A stretch of DNA of 64,000 nucleotides, taken from Microbacterium sp. SY138. GTDB taxonomy: Bacteria; Actinomycetota; Actinomycetes; Actinomycetales; Microbacteriaceae. Every line of letters begins with the position of its first letter. Within the stretch, counting starts at the first letter, position 1. Below, one piece after another: positions 8,314 to 16,267 of this stretch. The notes beneath the pieces were generated by a model. The model searched no databases. It was given only the letters and a program-made list of their open reading frames with translations, and was not told the origin of the DNA. The stretch is from the NCBI RefSeq assembly GCF_039729145.1, contig NZ_CP155793.1, positions 124,001 to 188,000 on the forward strand, in the 5' to 3' direction. Both the position numbers and the translations under genes were made by a program.

Positions 8314-8585
8314 ACTTGAACTTCGTTCATGCTGGCACGATTCTCCCGAATTTGATCTTTGGGTTGATGGCCGTCGTTTTAGGGATGCTTACCATTCGCT
8401 ATCGTCGGCGGCTCAACGACGCGGTCTACAAGAACCAAAAAGCGATGTTCGGTCAGCGTGCCGCTCAGGCCTCGGCGGGCCGCCAGACGCCGTTTATGAT
8501 GGGGGTCGTCGGCGCCGGAATCATACTCGTGGGTCTCGTCATGCTAGCTTTTGCGATGACGGGTATTGTTCAAAACTTTCTTTGA
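8307..8585 (+). CDS. Two-TM small protein overlapping the Rhs gene; candidate immunity protein
   Basis: A 92-residue protein with two hydrophobic helices, near residues 10-28 (TILPNLIFGLMAVVLGMLTI) and 63-86 (MMGVVGAGIILVGLVMLAFAM), joined by a basic loop (RYRRRLNDAVYKNQK). The ATG at 8307 lies inside the last codons of the Rhs gene (ATGGTGA, 7-bp overlap), so translation is probably coupled. Small ORFs directly after an Rhs tip are typically cognate immunity proteins. A membrane immunity protein would fit a membrane-acting toxin tip. This is position-based inference; I recognise no immunity family. Local GC is visibly lower than in flanking genes. Confidence 0.55.
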   Translation: MVNLNFVHAGTILPNLIFGLMAVVLGMLTIRYRRRLNDAVYKNQKAMFGQRAAQASAGRQTPFMMGVVGAGIILVGLVMLAFAMTGIVQNFL

Positions 8586-8606
8586 TGGATTTCTTTCGCG
8601 TCATCG

Positions 8607-8777
8607 ATGGCTGAGTATGTGAAGACCGTGGCGGCGGGATCCGTCAGCGAGTTCCTGCGGGCGGCGGAGGGGATGTTCACTAAGGTTCGCCAGCGAATTG
8701 AGAGCGTCCACCCCGAACTACTCAGGAACCCCCACTATCGGGAACTGCTCGGTTCGTACGGGCGACCGTTGCCGTGA
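8607..8777 (+). CDS. Small ORF of unknown function (possible remnant)
   Basis: A 56-residue ORF from ATG 8607 to TGA 8775-8777. The protein is soluble and basic with a helical look: EFLRAAEGMFTKVRQRIE followed by HPELLRNPHYRELLGSYGRP. No strong ribosome site precedes it and I recognise no family. It could be a genuine small gene of the Rhs island or the tail of a decayed larger gene. Confidence 0.3.
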   Translation: MAEYVKTVAAGSVSEFLRAAEGMFTKVRQRIESVHPELLRNPHYRELLGSYGRPLP

Positions 8778-9193
8778 ACGTAGCTCGGCGTAGATCCCGG
8801 AGCGATCCCCCAGCAGATCCGTCGACGTCACCTCAGCGGAACCGGTGACGTTCGACCGGGGTAGCCTGCAACGCTCAGATTGGAGTGAGTGAGGCATCGG
8901 GTTGGTGGCGCCTGCGGGCTACTGCTGCTGTGCACGGTGGATCACGCCGTGTGTGATTCCACGGATGATGATGAAGGCCATCAAGGCGGCGGCGATGAGG
9001 AAGGCCTCGCCCAGAATGCTGGACCACATCGTGGCGCGGGCGGGGCCTCCGCCGCCGATCCAAACAACGAACCACACTCTATGACCTGCCCCAGGCGTTC
9101 CCCGCCACGCCGCCGGGAACAACTCACCCGTGACTCGGCGTTGCTCATGAGCGAGACTGGGCCACGTAACCGGCTCACGGAGAGGTGCGACGC
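8778..9193. other. Intergenic stretch after the Rhs island
   Basis: About 415 bp without a convincing gene. The minus strand holds a short hydrophobic ORF ending at 8919 (36 residues from ATG 9029, WSSILGEAFLIAAALMAFII near its start; a TTG at 9122 would extend it to 67 residues). It could be a small membrane protein, but no good ribosome site supports it. The plus-strand end carries GGAGAGG just before the oxidoreductase start at 9194. Confidence 0.35.
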
Positions 9194-10630
9194 ATGAACG
9201 CTGCGGAGAAGACCGACGAGTATGACCTGATCGTGTTGGGCGGTGGTCCGGTGGGCGAGAACGTCGCCGACCGAGCCGTGCAGGGCGGACTCACCGCGAT
9301 CATCGTGGAGAGCGAGCTCGTCGGAGGCGAGTGCTCCTACTGGGCGTGCATGCCGTCGAAGGCGCTGCTGCGTTCGGCGCAGGCGCTCAGGGCAGCTCAG
9401 CACGTGGGTGGGTCTTCGCAGGCGGTGACCGGAAAGCTCGATGTGCGCGCCGTGTTCGACCGCCGCGACTCGTTCACCAGCAACTGGTCGGACGACGGTC
9501 AGGTCAAGTGGCTCGAGTCGGCCGGCATCGACCTGGCCCGCGGCCACGGCCGCATCACGGGCGAACGCGAGGTGACCGTGACCGATGCCGACGGCGCCGA
9601 GCGCGTGCTCACGGCCCGGCACGCTGTCGCGATCAGCACCGGATCGGATGCCGTCATCCCGCCCATCGACGGACTCCGCGGGGCCACCCCGTGGACCAGC
9701 CGCGAGGCGACGAGCGCAGAAGAGCTGCCCGAGAGCCTGGCCGTCATCGGCGGAGGCGTCGTGGCCGTCGAGATGGCGACTGCCTATGCCGCACTCGGCT
9801 CGAAGGTCACCGTGATCGCCCGCAGCGGCCTGCTCGGCGGGATGGAGCCCTTCGCGGGCGAGCGCGTCGCCGCAGGCCTCAAGGAACTCGGCGTCGACGT
9901 GCGCACCGGCACGGGCACCACATCCGTGCGCCGCGGCGCGGACGGCGTGACCATCACCCTCGACGGCGGCGAGGAGATCACCGCGACCGAGGTGCTGGCC
10001 GCGACGGGTCGCTCGCCCCGAAGCGGTGACATCGGCCTCGACGTCGTGGGCCTGGAACCCGGTCGCTGGATCGACGTCGACGACACGCTCCGCGTCCCCG
10101 GATCCGACTGGCTCTATGCGGTCGGCGACGTCAACGGTCGCGTGCTCCTCACCCATCAGGGCAAGTACCAGGCGCGCGCCGCCGGCGATGTGATCGTCGC
10201 CCGTGCCCAGGGCGAAGATGTGGACGACGCCCCGTGGGGTCGTCACGTCGCGACCGCCGACCAGGCCGCCGTTCCGCAGGTCACGTTCTCGATTCCCGAA
10301 GTCGGGTCCGTCGGGCTCACCGAGGCCCAGGCGACGAAGGCCGGCATCGCGGTGAAGGCCGTCGACTACGACCTGGGCTGGGTCGCCGGCGCGAGCCTCT
10401 ACGAAGACGGCTTCGAAGGCCAGGCGCGACTCGTGGTCGACACCGACCGCGACATCGTGATCGGTGCGACGTTCGTCGGGCCCGAGGTGGCGGAACTGGT
10501 GCACGCGGCGACCGTGGCGGTCGTCGGAGAGGTGCCGATCGCCCGCCTCTGGCATGCGGTGCCGTCGTATCCCACGATCAGCGAGATCTGGCTGCGACTG
10601 CTGGAGGGGTACGGTCGCGACTCCGCCTGA
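9194..10630 (+). CDS. FAD-dependent pyridine nucleotide-disulfide oxidoreductase
   Basis: A 478-residue flavoprotein of the dihydrolipoamide dehydrogenase/mercuric reductase/mycothione reductase superfamily. FAD-binding GGGPVGENVA is near residue 18, the redox-active pair sits in GGECSYWACMPSKALLR (two Cys separated by four residues), NAD(P)-binding IGGGVVAVEMA near residue 185, the second FAD motif WLYAVGDVNGRVLLTHQGKYQ near 308, and the C-terminal dimerisation domain with HAVPSYPTISEIW holds the catalytic His. The substrate is not determined; this clade is often annotated only as NAD(P)/FAD-dependent oxidoreductase. The ATG at 9194 is preferred over a GTG at 9185 because GGAGAGG (9179-9185) precedes it at normal spacing. 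Confidence 0.92.
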   Translation: MNAAEKTDEYDLIVLGGGPVGENVADRAVQGGLTAIIVESELVGGECSYWACMPSKALLRSAQALRAAQHVGGSSQAVTGKLDVRAVFDRRDSFTSNWSDDGQVKWLESAGIDLARGHGRITGEREVTVTDADGAERVLTARHAVAISTGSDAVIPPIDGLRGATPWTSREATSAEELPESLAVIGGGVVAVEMATAYAALGSKVTVIARSGLLGGMEPFAGERVAAGLKELGVDVRTGTGTTSVRRGADGVTITLDGGEEITATEVLAATGRSPRSGDIGLDVVGLEPGRWIDVDDTLRVPGSDWLYAVGDVNGRVLLTHQGKYQARAAGDVIVARAQGEDVDDAPWGRHVATADQAAVPQVTFSIPEVGSVGLTEAQATKAGIAVKAVDYDLGWVAGASLYEDGFEGQARLVVDTDRDIVIGATFVGPEVAELVHAATVAVVGEVPIARLWHAVPSYPTISEIWLRLLEGYGRDSA

Positions 10631-10807
10631 CCCGCGGAGGGAATCGATCCCGACATCGGGCCTGACCCGAATCCAGGGCAATCCGTTCTTCCGATCGCAT
10701 CGAACAGGATCCGGATTGTTTCTCATATTGACGGCCGCGGCGCAACCCTCACCCCCGATGTCCGCACCGTCTTATACGCTCATACCCACATCCGAGGAGG
10801 CAGGACC

Positions 10808-11110
10808 ATGAAGGCTGTACTCGCAGGAACCGTCATCGCCGAAGCTGACGAGAGCGATCTCGCCCGCATCGAGGGGAACTGGTACTTCCCGCCGGCGTCC
10901 ATCACGCCCGGAGTTCTCGTCGAGAGCCCCACGCCCTACACCTGTCCGTGGAAGGGTGAGGCTCAGTACTACTCGGTGCAGATCGACGGCGAGCTCCACA
11001 CCGACTACGCGTGGTCGTATCCGAACCCCTACCCCTCCGCCTTCGATCGGGTGGGCAAGGACTTCTCCGGGTTCGTCGCCTTCGATCCGCGCGTCGAGGT
11101 CGGCCCGTAG
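10808..11110 (+). CDS. DUF427 domain-containing protein
   Basis: A 100-residue soluble protein that is essentially a single DUF427 domain: KAVLAGTVIAEADESD at the start, GNWYFPPASI, then TPYTCPWKGEAQYYSVQIDG (the family's conserved CPWKGxAxYY core, about residues 42-61), and DYAWSYPNPYP. The family fold is a small beta-barrel of unknown biochemical function, common in actinobacteria. ATG 10808 follows GAGGAGG at about 10794. A 20-bp tandem duplication includes its stop codon (see repeat at 11104). Confidence 0.9.
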   Translation: MKAVLAGTVIAEADESDLARIEGNWYFPPASITPGVLVESPTPYTCPWKGEAQYYSVQIDGELHTDYAWSYPNPYPSAFDRVGKDFSGFVAFDPRVEVGP

Positions 11111-11143
11111 CCATCAGAAGAGCCCCGTAGCCATCTGAAGAGC
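11104..11143 (+). repeat. 20-bp tandem duplication over the DUF427 stop codon
   Basis: CCCGTAGCCATCAGAAGAGC (11104-11123) is followed directly by the same 20 bases with one change (A to T) at 11124-11143. The first copy contains the in-frame TAG of the DUF427 gene, so the duplication is post-stop and silent for the protein. Confidence 0.9.
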
Positions 11144-11189
11144 AATACTCGTCCGCTCGCACATCGATCGACCGACTGGAGACCAGCCC

Positions 11190-12062
11190 ATGATCGAGTT
11201 CCGCAACGTCACCAAGCGCTTCCCCGGCGGCGCCCTCGCCGTCAATGACTTCAGCCTCGTGCTGCCCTCGCGAAAGACCACGGTGTTCGTCGGCTCGTCC
11301 GGCTGCGGTAAGACCACTCTGCTCCGCATGATCAACCGCATGGTCGAGCCGACTTCCGGCGAGGTCGAGATCGACGGCGAGAGCGTGCTCCAGGGTGACC
11401 CGGTGGCCCTGCGTCGACGCATCGGCTACGTGATGCAGAACTCCGGCCTCATGCCGCACTTCACGGTCATCGACAACGTGGCCACGGTGCTGCGCCTGAC
11501 CGGCGTGAAGAAGGCTGCCGCCCATAAGCGCGCACGGGAACTGCTCGACACGGTCGGCCTCGACCAGGCACTCGCCGAGCGGTACCCGAGCCAGTTGTCC
11601 GGCGGCCAGCAGCAGCGCGTCGGTGTGGCCCGCGGTCTTGCCGCCGACCCGAACATCCTGCTCATGGACGAGCCCTTCGGTGCGGTCGACCCCATCGTGC
11701 GGGCCGACCTGCAGCAGGAGACCCTGCGGCTGCAGCGCGAGCTCGACAAGACGGTCGTGTTCGTCACGCACGACATCGACGAGGCGTTCCTGCTCGGCGA
11801 CCAGGTCGTCATCCTCGACAAGGGCGCGCGCATCGTTCAGGTGGGCAGCCCCAGCGAGATCATCGAGAACCCGGCAGACGACTTCGTCTCGGCGTTCATC
11901 GGCGCCGAACGCGGACGCCGTGCTCTGCACCTCAAGCAGACGCCGCACGGCACCGTGGTGGTCGACGGCGAGGGTCGCACCCAGGGGGCGATCATCGATG
12001 TTCCTGATGCCGTGACCGACGCGCTTCTGAGCGAGGAGAGCGCGACGAAGGGCGCTCCGTGA
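11190..12062 (+). CDS. Osmoprotectant ABC transporter ATP-binding protein (OpuCA/ProV-like, no CBS pair)
   Basis: A 290-residue ATPase that energises uptake of quaternary amines such as glycine betaine, carnitine or choline. Walker A is VGSSGCGKTTLLRMI (residues about 34-48), the ABC signature LSGGQQQRVGVARGL, Walker B ILLMDEPFGAVDP and the switch His in FVTHDIDEAF. After the ATPase core (about residue 240) only some 50 residues remain; the tandem CBS domains of many OpuCA/ProV proteins are absent. First gene of a four-gene unit; its stop overlaps the next GTG by 4 bp. Confidence 0.92.
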   Translation: MIEFRNVTKRFPGGALAVNDFSLVLPSRKTTVFVGSSGCGKTTLLRMINRMVEPTSGEVEIDGESVLQGDPVALRRRIGYVMQNSGLMPHFTVIDNVATVLRLTGVKKAAAHKRARELLDTVGLDQALAERYPSQLSGGQQQRVGVARGLAADPNILLMDEPFGAVDPIVRADLQQETLRLQRELDKTVVFVTHDIDEAFLLGDQVVILDKGARIVQVGSPSEIIENPADDFVSAFIGAERGRRALHLKQTPHGTVVVDGEGRTQGAIIDVPDAVTDALLSEESATKGAP

Positions 12063-12742
12063 ACTGGATCGGCGACAATCTCGGCCTCATCCTCGAGCTG
12101 ACCGGGATCCACCTGCAGCAGAGCGCGATCGCCATCGTGCTCGGCTTCGTGCTGTCGCTGCCGCTGGGGTGGGTCGCATGGCGTTATCAGCTGGTGAAGG
12201 GGCCGGTCATCGTTCTCACCGGACTCCTCTACACGATCCCCTCGCTCGCGCTGCTGATCCTTCTCCCATCCGTCGCCGGATATCCCGCCCGCAGCCCCGT
12301 GAACCTCATCATCGGCCTCACGATCTACGCGGTCGCGATCCTGGTGCGCGCGGTATCCGACGGCCTCGACTCGGTCGACCCCGCCATCCGGCAATCCGCG
12401 ACCGCGATGGGTTACGGCGGCTTCCGCCGGTTCTGGACCGTCGACTTCCCGCTCGCCGGTCCCGTCGTGCTCGCCGGTCTCCGCGTGGCAGCCGTCAGCA
12501 CCATCTCCCTCGCCACGGTCGGCATCCTGGTCGGGGTGAACAACCTCGGTTACCTGTTCACCAACGGCCTGCAGCGTCGCATCCTCGCCGAGGTGTTCGC
12601 CGGCGTCATCGCGGTGGTCGTGATCGCGCTCGTGATCGACCTGCTGCTCCTTCTCCTGGGTCGCGCACTGATGCCGTGGACGCGCGCGGCGAAGACACCG
12701 TCGGCCGCACGACAGGCCGCCACCCTGAGGACCGCCGCATGA
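12059..12742 (+). CDS. Osmoprotectant ABC transporter permease (OpuCB-like)
   Basis: A 227-residue inner membrane permease with about five to six hydrophobic segments and the binding-protein-dependent loop DSVDPAIRQSATAMGYGGFRRFW near residues 102-124 (EAA-like motif that contacts the ATPase). HLQQSAIAIVLGFVLSLPLGWVAWR at the N-terminus is typical of the OpuCB/OpuCD family. The GTG start overlaps the ATPase stop and its own stop overlaps the next ATG, so translation is coupled throughout. Two different permease genes in one unit imply a heterodimeric channel. Confidence 0.9.
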   Translation: MNWIGDNLGLILELTGIHLQQSAIAIVLGFVLSLPLGWVAWRYQLVKGPVIVLTGLLYTIPSLALLILLPSVAGYPARSPVNLIIGLTIYAVAILVRAVSDGLDSVDPAIRQSATAMGYGGFRRFWTVDFPLAGPVVLAGLRVAAVSTISLATVGILVGVNNLGYLFTNGLQRRILAEVFAGVIAVVVIALVIDLLLLLLGRALMPWTRAAKTPSAARQAATLRTAA

Positions 12743-13464
12743 ACGTGTTCACCGACGCCTTCGCCTGGCTCTTCTCCCCTGACCGCTGGGAGGGGCCGTA
12801 CTCCCTGCCCATCCTGTTCGGCCAGCACATGTACTACACGCTGATCTCGGTGCTCATCGCCGGCATCATCGCGATTCCCCTGGGGTGGCTCATCGGTCAC
12901 ACCGGCAAAGGCCGTGAGATCGCGGTCGCGGTCTCCGGCGCGGCACGTGCCATCCCGTCTTTCGGTCTCATGGTGCTGCTCGTGCTGATCCTGGGCGTGC
13001 TCCGCGTTCCCGAGGCCGCGATCATCACGTTCGTGCTCCTCGCGATCCCCTCGCTCCTCGCCGGCGCCTACACCGGCCTCGAAGCCATCGACCGTCGCGT
13101 GCTCGACTCCGCGCGTTCGATGGGCATGACCGAGTGGCAGGTGTTCTGGAAGGTCGAGGTCCCGCTCGGTCTCCCGCTGCTCGTCGGCGGCATCCGCGCG
13201 GCGCTCTTGCAGGTGATCGCCACGGTCACGATCGCCGCATACGTGAACCTCGGCGGACTCGGCTGGCCGATCATCCAGGGCATTCCGCTGCGCAAGTTCG
13301 ACCAGGTGCTCGGAGGGGCGATCCTCGTCGCGGTGCTCGCCCTGGTCGTCGACCTGATCTTCGCCCTGCTCCAGCACGCCGCCGTCCCCGCGGGGGTGCG
13401 CGCACCGACCACCACACGTCGCTCGCGCGCGGCCGCTGCCTCGCCGGCACCGGCCACCGCCTGA
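12739..13464 (+). CDS. Osmoprotectant ABC transporter permease (OpuCD-like)
   Basis: A 241-residue permease, partner of the preceding one. The membrane core begins at HMYYTLISVLIAGIIAIPLGWLIGHTGKG and includes the EAA-like loop EAIDRRVLDSARSMGMTEWQVFWKVEVPL (about residues 115-143). ATG at 12739 overlaps the previous stop (ATGA). The last 25 residues are Thr/Arg/Ala-rich and probably a disordered cytosolic tail. An 81-bp gap with no evident feature separates it from the binding-protein gene. Confidence 0.9.
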   Translation: MNVFTDAFAWLFSPDRWEGPYSLPILFGQHMYYTLISVLIAGIIAIPLGWLIGHTGKGREIAVAVSGAARAIPSFGLMVLLVLILGVLRVPEAAIITFVLLAIPSLLAGAYTGLEAIDRRVLDSARSMGMTEWQVFWKVEVPLGLPLLVGGIRAALLQVIATVTIAAYVNLGGLGWPIIQGIPLRKFDQVLGGAILVAVLALVVDLIFALLQHAAVPAGVRAPTTTRRSRAAAASPAPATA

Positions 13465-13545
13465 CGCCTATCATCCGACTCATCCCACAGCCCTCACACC
13501 GTCCCACAGCACCAACCCCGTTGTCCCAGAGAAGAGGAAGTCCTC

Positions 13546-14460
13546 ATGTTCACAGCACGTAAGTCACGACTCGCCCTTGCCGGTGGTGCCGCGCTCGCCG
13601 CGGTGCTCGTCCTCGGCGGCTGCGCGAACAGCAACCCGCTCGACGCCCCGAGCGAAGGCTCGAGCTCCGGCGGCGACACGATCGTCATCGGCTCGCAGGC
13701 GTATTACTCGAACGAGATCATCGCCGAGATCTACGCGCAGGCTCTCGAGGGTGCCGACATCAAGGTCGACCGCCAGTTCAACATCGGACAGCGCGACGCC
13801 TACATGCCCGATGTCGAGTCCGGCGCGATCGACCTGTTCCCGGAGTACACCGGCAACCTGCTCGAGTACCTCGACAAGGACGCGACCGCCACCAGCCCGG
13901 AAGACGTCTACGCCGCGCTGAAGGAGGCGCTGCCCAAGGGCCTGACCGCTCTCGACTACGCCGAGGCGTCTGACCAGGACACCTACACCGTGCTGAAGAG
14001 CTTCGCCGAGGAAAACGGTCTCACCACGATCGGCGACCTCTCGAAGGTCACGACCCCGGTGACGATCGGTGCCGCTCCGGAGTTCGAGCAGCGTCCGTAC
14101 GGTCCGGCTGCGGCCAAGGAGGTCTACGGCGTCGATCTCGGCTTCTCGGCCACCGGCCCGACCACGCTCGAGTCCCTGCTGGCCGGTGAGATCCAGGTCG
14201 CCGACATCTACTCGGCAGACCCGGCCTTCCAGACCGAAGACATCGTCGCGCTCGAAGACCCGGAGAACATCATCCTGGCCTCGAACGTCGTGCCGATCGC
14301 ATCGAGCGACGTCGCCGACGAGATCTCCGACGTGATCAACGCGGTCAGCAAGAAGCTCACCGCCGAGGAGCTGGTGGGGCTGAACGTGCAGAGCACGGTC
14401 GACCAGAAGTCGGCAGAGGACATCGCCAAGAAGTGGCTGGCAGACAACGACCTCAGCTGA
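13546..14460 (+). CDS. Glycine betaine/choline-type substrate-binding lipoprotein
   Basis: A 304-residue binding protein of the OpuAC/OpuCC (QAT) class. A signal peptide ends in lipobox VLGGC (Cys26), so it should be a membrane-anchored lipoprotein. The mature domain opens with DTIVIGSQAYYSNEIIAEIYAQALE and continues with VDRQFNIGQRDAYMPDVESGAIDLFPEYTGNLLEYL, a pattern typical of this family where Tyr/aromatic residues cage the quaternary amine. It completes the importer with 11190-13464. The preceding sequence holds AGAGAAGAGGAAG as ribosome site. A strong hairpin terminator follows. Confidence 0.93.
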   Translation: MFTARKSRLALAGGAALAAVLVLGGCANSNPLDAPSEGSSSGGDTIVIGSQAYYSNEIIAEIYAQALEGADIKVDRQFNIGQRDAYMPDVESGAIDLFPEYTGNLLEYLDKDATATSPEDVYAALKEALPKGLTALDYAEASDQDTYTVLKSFAEENGLTTIGDLSKVTTPVTIGAAPEFEQRPYGPAAAKEVYGVDLGFSATGPTTLESLLAGEIQVADIYSADPAFQTEDIVALEDPENIILASNVVPIASSDVADEISDVINAVSKKLTAEELVGLNVQSTVDQKSAEDIAKKWLADNDLS

Positions 14461-14469
14461 GTCGTCACC

Positions 14470-14513
14470 ACGCAGAAGCGCCCGGGCCCTTGAGGGTCCG
14501 GGCGCTTCTGCGT
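14470..14513. terminator. Bidirectional terminator hairpin
   Basis: A 20-bp stem (14470-14489 with 14494-14513, one G-T wobble) and TTGA loop lies between the osmoprotectant operon and the convergent AI-2E-family gene. It serves both strands; poly-T tails are lacking, as is usual in this group. Confidence 0.85.
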
Positions 14514-14523
14514 TGCGGGCGGG

Positions 14524-15741
14524 TCAGATCCGGGCGTCCTGCTTCGGGACGAGAACCTGTTTGATGATGATGAGGATCGACGCGGTCACCGGCACGGCGA
14601 CCAGCGCCCCGAGCAGACCGAGCAGCGTGCCGCCGGCGAGAGCACCGATCACGACGAGAGAACCCGGCACCGAGACCGCCTTGTTCATGACGCGAGGGGT
14701 GATCACGTAGGCCTCGATCTGCATGTAGACGAGGTAGATCGCCGCGAAGATCAGGGCGGCGATCGGGTTGGTGAACAGCGCCAGGCAGGTGCCGAGGATC
14801 CAGAACAGCACCGAGCCGACCAGCGGGATCAACGTGATGCAGAAGGCGATGGCCGCCATCAGCGGGGGGAACGGCAACCCGAGGAAGAGGTAGAGCAGGA
14901 ACGCGAGCGTCGCGTTGCAGAACGCGAGCACGACCATGCCCATCACGTAGCCGCCGACCGAGTCGGTGATCTGGTCGGTGATGTCGCCGGCACGAGCGCG
15001 GTCGCGGGCGGGGGCGAGACGCAGCAGACCCTGCTTCATCGACGGCAGCGACGCGAGGAAGTACAACGTCAGCACGAGCACGACGATGGCTCCGGAGATG
15101 CTGGTGGCGATCGAAGCGCCCACGGCCAGGGCGCCGCCGCCGATCGTCGCGAGGTTGCCGAAGTCGGTGAGGAAGGACTGCACCTGGGCGACCAGTTCTT
15201 GGAACTGGTCGCCGAACTGGGCTTCGAGGGTCGCGTAGATGTCGCTGTGTGTGAAGTCCTTGATCATGCCGGGCACGGACTGCACGAAGCTCACGATCTG
15301 ATCGATCACGACGGGAACGATCATCCAGAGCACGAGGGCGAACACCACGATGAGTGCGAGGATCGTGATGACCACCGAGATCACACGCGAGAGGCCACGG
15401 CGTTCCAGGAACCGTACGGCGGGGTCGAGTCCGAGCGCACCGAACAGGGCGAGGGCGATGTAGATGAGCACGGTCGACAGGTTCGACAGCGCGAGGCCGA
15501 TCACGATCGCCCCGAGTCCACCCAGCGTCACGAGGAAGCCGAACACGAACGGGCGGTCGATGCGCGTCCAGAACGAACGGCTCGGCGTCGTCGGCTCGAT
15601 CACGACCGGGATCGGAGCGTCTGCGACGGCCGGCACGGATGCGGGTGCGGCCTTGCGACGGCCGGTCGCCGGCGCGGCGGGAGTCGCGGCGGATGCGTCG
15701 TCGTCGTGGGGCGCGGATTCCGGCGGCTCTTCGTTGCTCAT
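14524..15741 (-). CDS. AI-2E family transporter (PerM-like exporter)
   Basis: A 405-residue membrane protein of the AI-2E/PerM family. About 70 polar residues (Ala/Pro-rich, with RRKAAPASVPAV) precede eight or so membrane helices, starting at PFVFGFLVTLGGLGAIVIGLALSNLSTVLIYIALALFG. The long extracytoplasmic loop (about residues 150-200, SVPGMIKDFTHSDIYATLEAQFGDQF) and the LPFPPLMAAIAFCITLIPLVGSVLFWI stretch are characteristic. Family members export small molecules or Na+/Li+; the quorum-signal substrate is not established for most. The ATG at 15741 lies 6 nt after a TATCGT -10, suggesting a leaderless transcript. Confidence 0.9.
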   Translation of the reverse strand: MSNEEPPESAPHDDDASAATPAAPATGRRKAAPASVPAVADAPIPVVIEPTTPSRSFWTRIDRPFVFGFLVTLGGLGAIVIGLALSNLSTVLIYIALALFGALGLDPAVRFLERRGLSRVISVVITILALIVVFALVLWMIVPVVIDQIVSFVQSVPGMIKDFTHSDIYATLEAQFGDQFQELVAQVQSFLTDFGNLATIGGGALAVGASIATSISGAIVVLVLTLYFLASLPSMKQGLLRLAPARDRARAGDITDQITDSVGGYVMGMVVLAFCNATLAFLLYLFLGLPFPPLMAAIAFCITLIPLVGSVLFWILGTCLALFTNPIAALIFAAIYLVYMQIEAYVITPRVMNKAVSVPGSLVVIGALAGGTLLGLLGALVAVPVTASILIIIKQVLVPKQDARI

Positions 15742-15747
15742 GTGCTC

Positions 15748-15797
15748 ACGATAGCGGTGCCATGGATCGAAACCAGGATGTCACGCGGCTCTAGAGT
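15748..15797. promoter_or_regulatory. Divergent leaderless promoters (AI-2E transporter and chorismate mutase)
   Basis: TATCGT (15753-15748, minus strand) lies exactly 6 nt from the ATG at 15741. TAGAGT (15792-15797, plus strand) lies exactly 6 nt from the ATG at 15804. Neither gene has a ribosome site, so both transcripts are probably leaderless. Confidence 0.6.
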
Positions 15798-15803
15798 AGG
15801 GGC

Positions 15804-16103
15804 ATGACCGCCGCCGAGGACCCGAAGGCCGAACTGCTCCGGCTTCGCGCCACCATCGACAACATCGACGCCGCACTGATCTTCATGCTGGCCGAGCGCT
15901 TCCGCGCGACTCAGCAGGTCGGGCATCTGAAAGCGGAGCATGAGATGCCGGCATCGGACCCGAATCGGGAGGAACAGCAGGTCGCCCGGCTGCGTGCTCT
16001 CGCCGAGGAAGCGCACCTCGACCCGGAGTTCGCGGAGAAGTGGTTCAACTTCGTGGTGGCAGAGGTCATCCGTCACCACACCGAAGCGGCCGAGAGCCGC
16101 TGA
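15804..16103 (+). CDS. Chorismate mutase (AroQ class)
   Basis: A 99-residue all-helical protein matching monofunctional AroQ chorismate mutase: LLRLRATIDNIDAALIFMLAERFRATQQVGHLKAEHEMP with the catalytic Arg and Lys (R in LAERFRATQQVG, K in GHLKAEH), then DPNREEQQVARLRALAEEAHLDPEFAEKWFNFVVAEVIRHH. It converts chorismate to prephenate for Phe/Tyr synthesis in the cytoplasm. Length (about 90-100) is normal. Probably transcribed alone from a leaderless promoter and closed by the hairpin at 16114-16152. Confidence 0.9.
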   Translation: MTAAEDPKAELLRLRATIDNIDAALIFMLAERFRATQQVGHLKAEHEMPASDPNREEQQVARLRALAEEAHLDPEFAEKWFNFVVAEVIRHHTEAAESR

Positions 16104-16113
16104 GGAGGAGGAG

Positions 16114-16152
16114 CCGGACGGGCGACGGTGTGTGCAGCACTCGCCCGTCCGG
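16114..16152 (+). terminator. Terminator after chorismate mutase
   Basis: CCGGACGGGCGA (16114-16125) pairs perfectly with TCGCCCGTCCGG (16141-16152) around a 15-nt loop and is followed by a short T-containing run. Confidence 0.75.
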
Positions 16153-16164
16153 AGCTTTGTGAGA

Positions 16165-16199
16165 TTCATTGACCAACTAAGTTCAATGAATAAACTTAG
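16165..16199 (+). promoter_or_regulatory. ROK gene promoter with interleaved inverted repeats
   Basis: TTGACC (16169-16174), a 16-bp spacer and TAAACT (16191-16196) form a promoter. Two inverted repeats are woven through it: TTCATTGA (16165-16172) with TCAATGAA (16183-16190), and CTAAGTT (16177-16183) with AACTTAG (16193-16199). AT-rich palindromes over the promoter are typical of autoregulated ROK repressors. Confidence 0.6.
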
Positions 16200-16267
16200 G
16201 GAGAGACTACGGATCGCGCCACGATCTGTCAACAGCTCGCGACGGGCGAGCGTCGGAACGGGAACAC

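Noticed and set aside
8981..10726. Minus-strand frame of 581 residues opposite the oxidoreductase
   Set aside because: Antisense shadow of a well-supported flavoprotein gene; no domain pattern.
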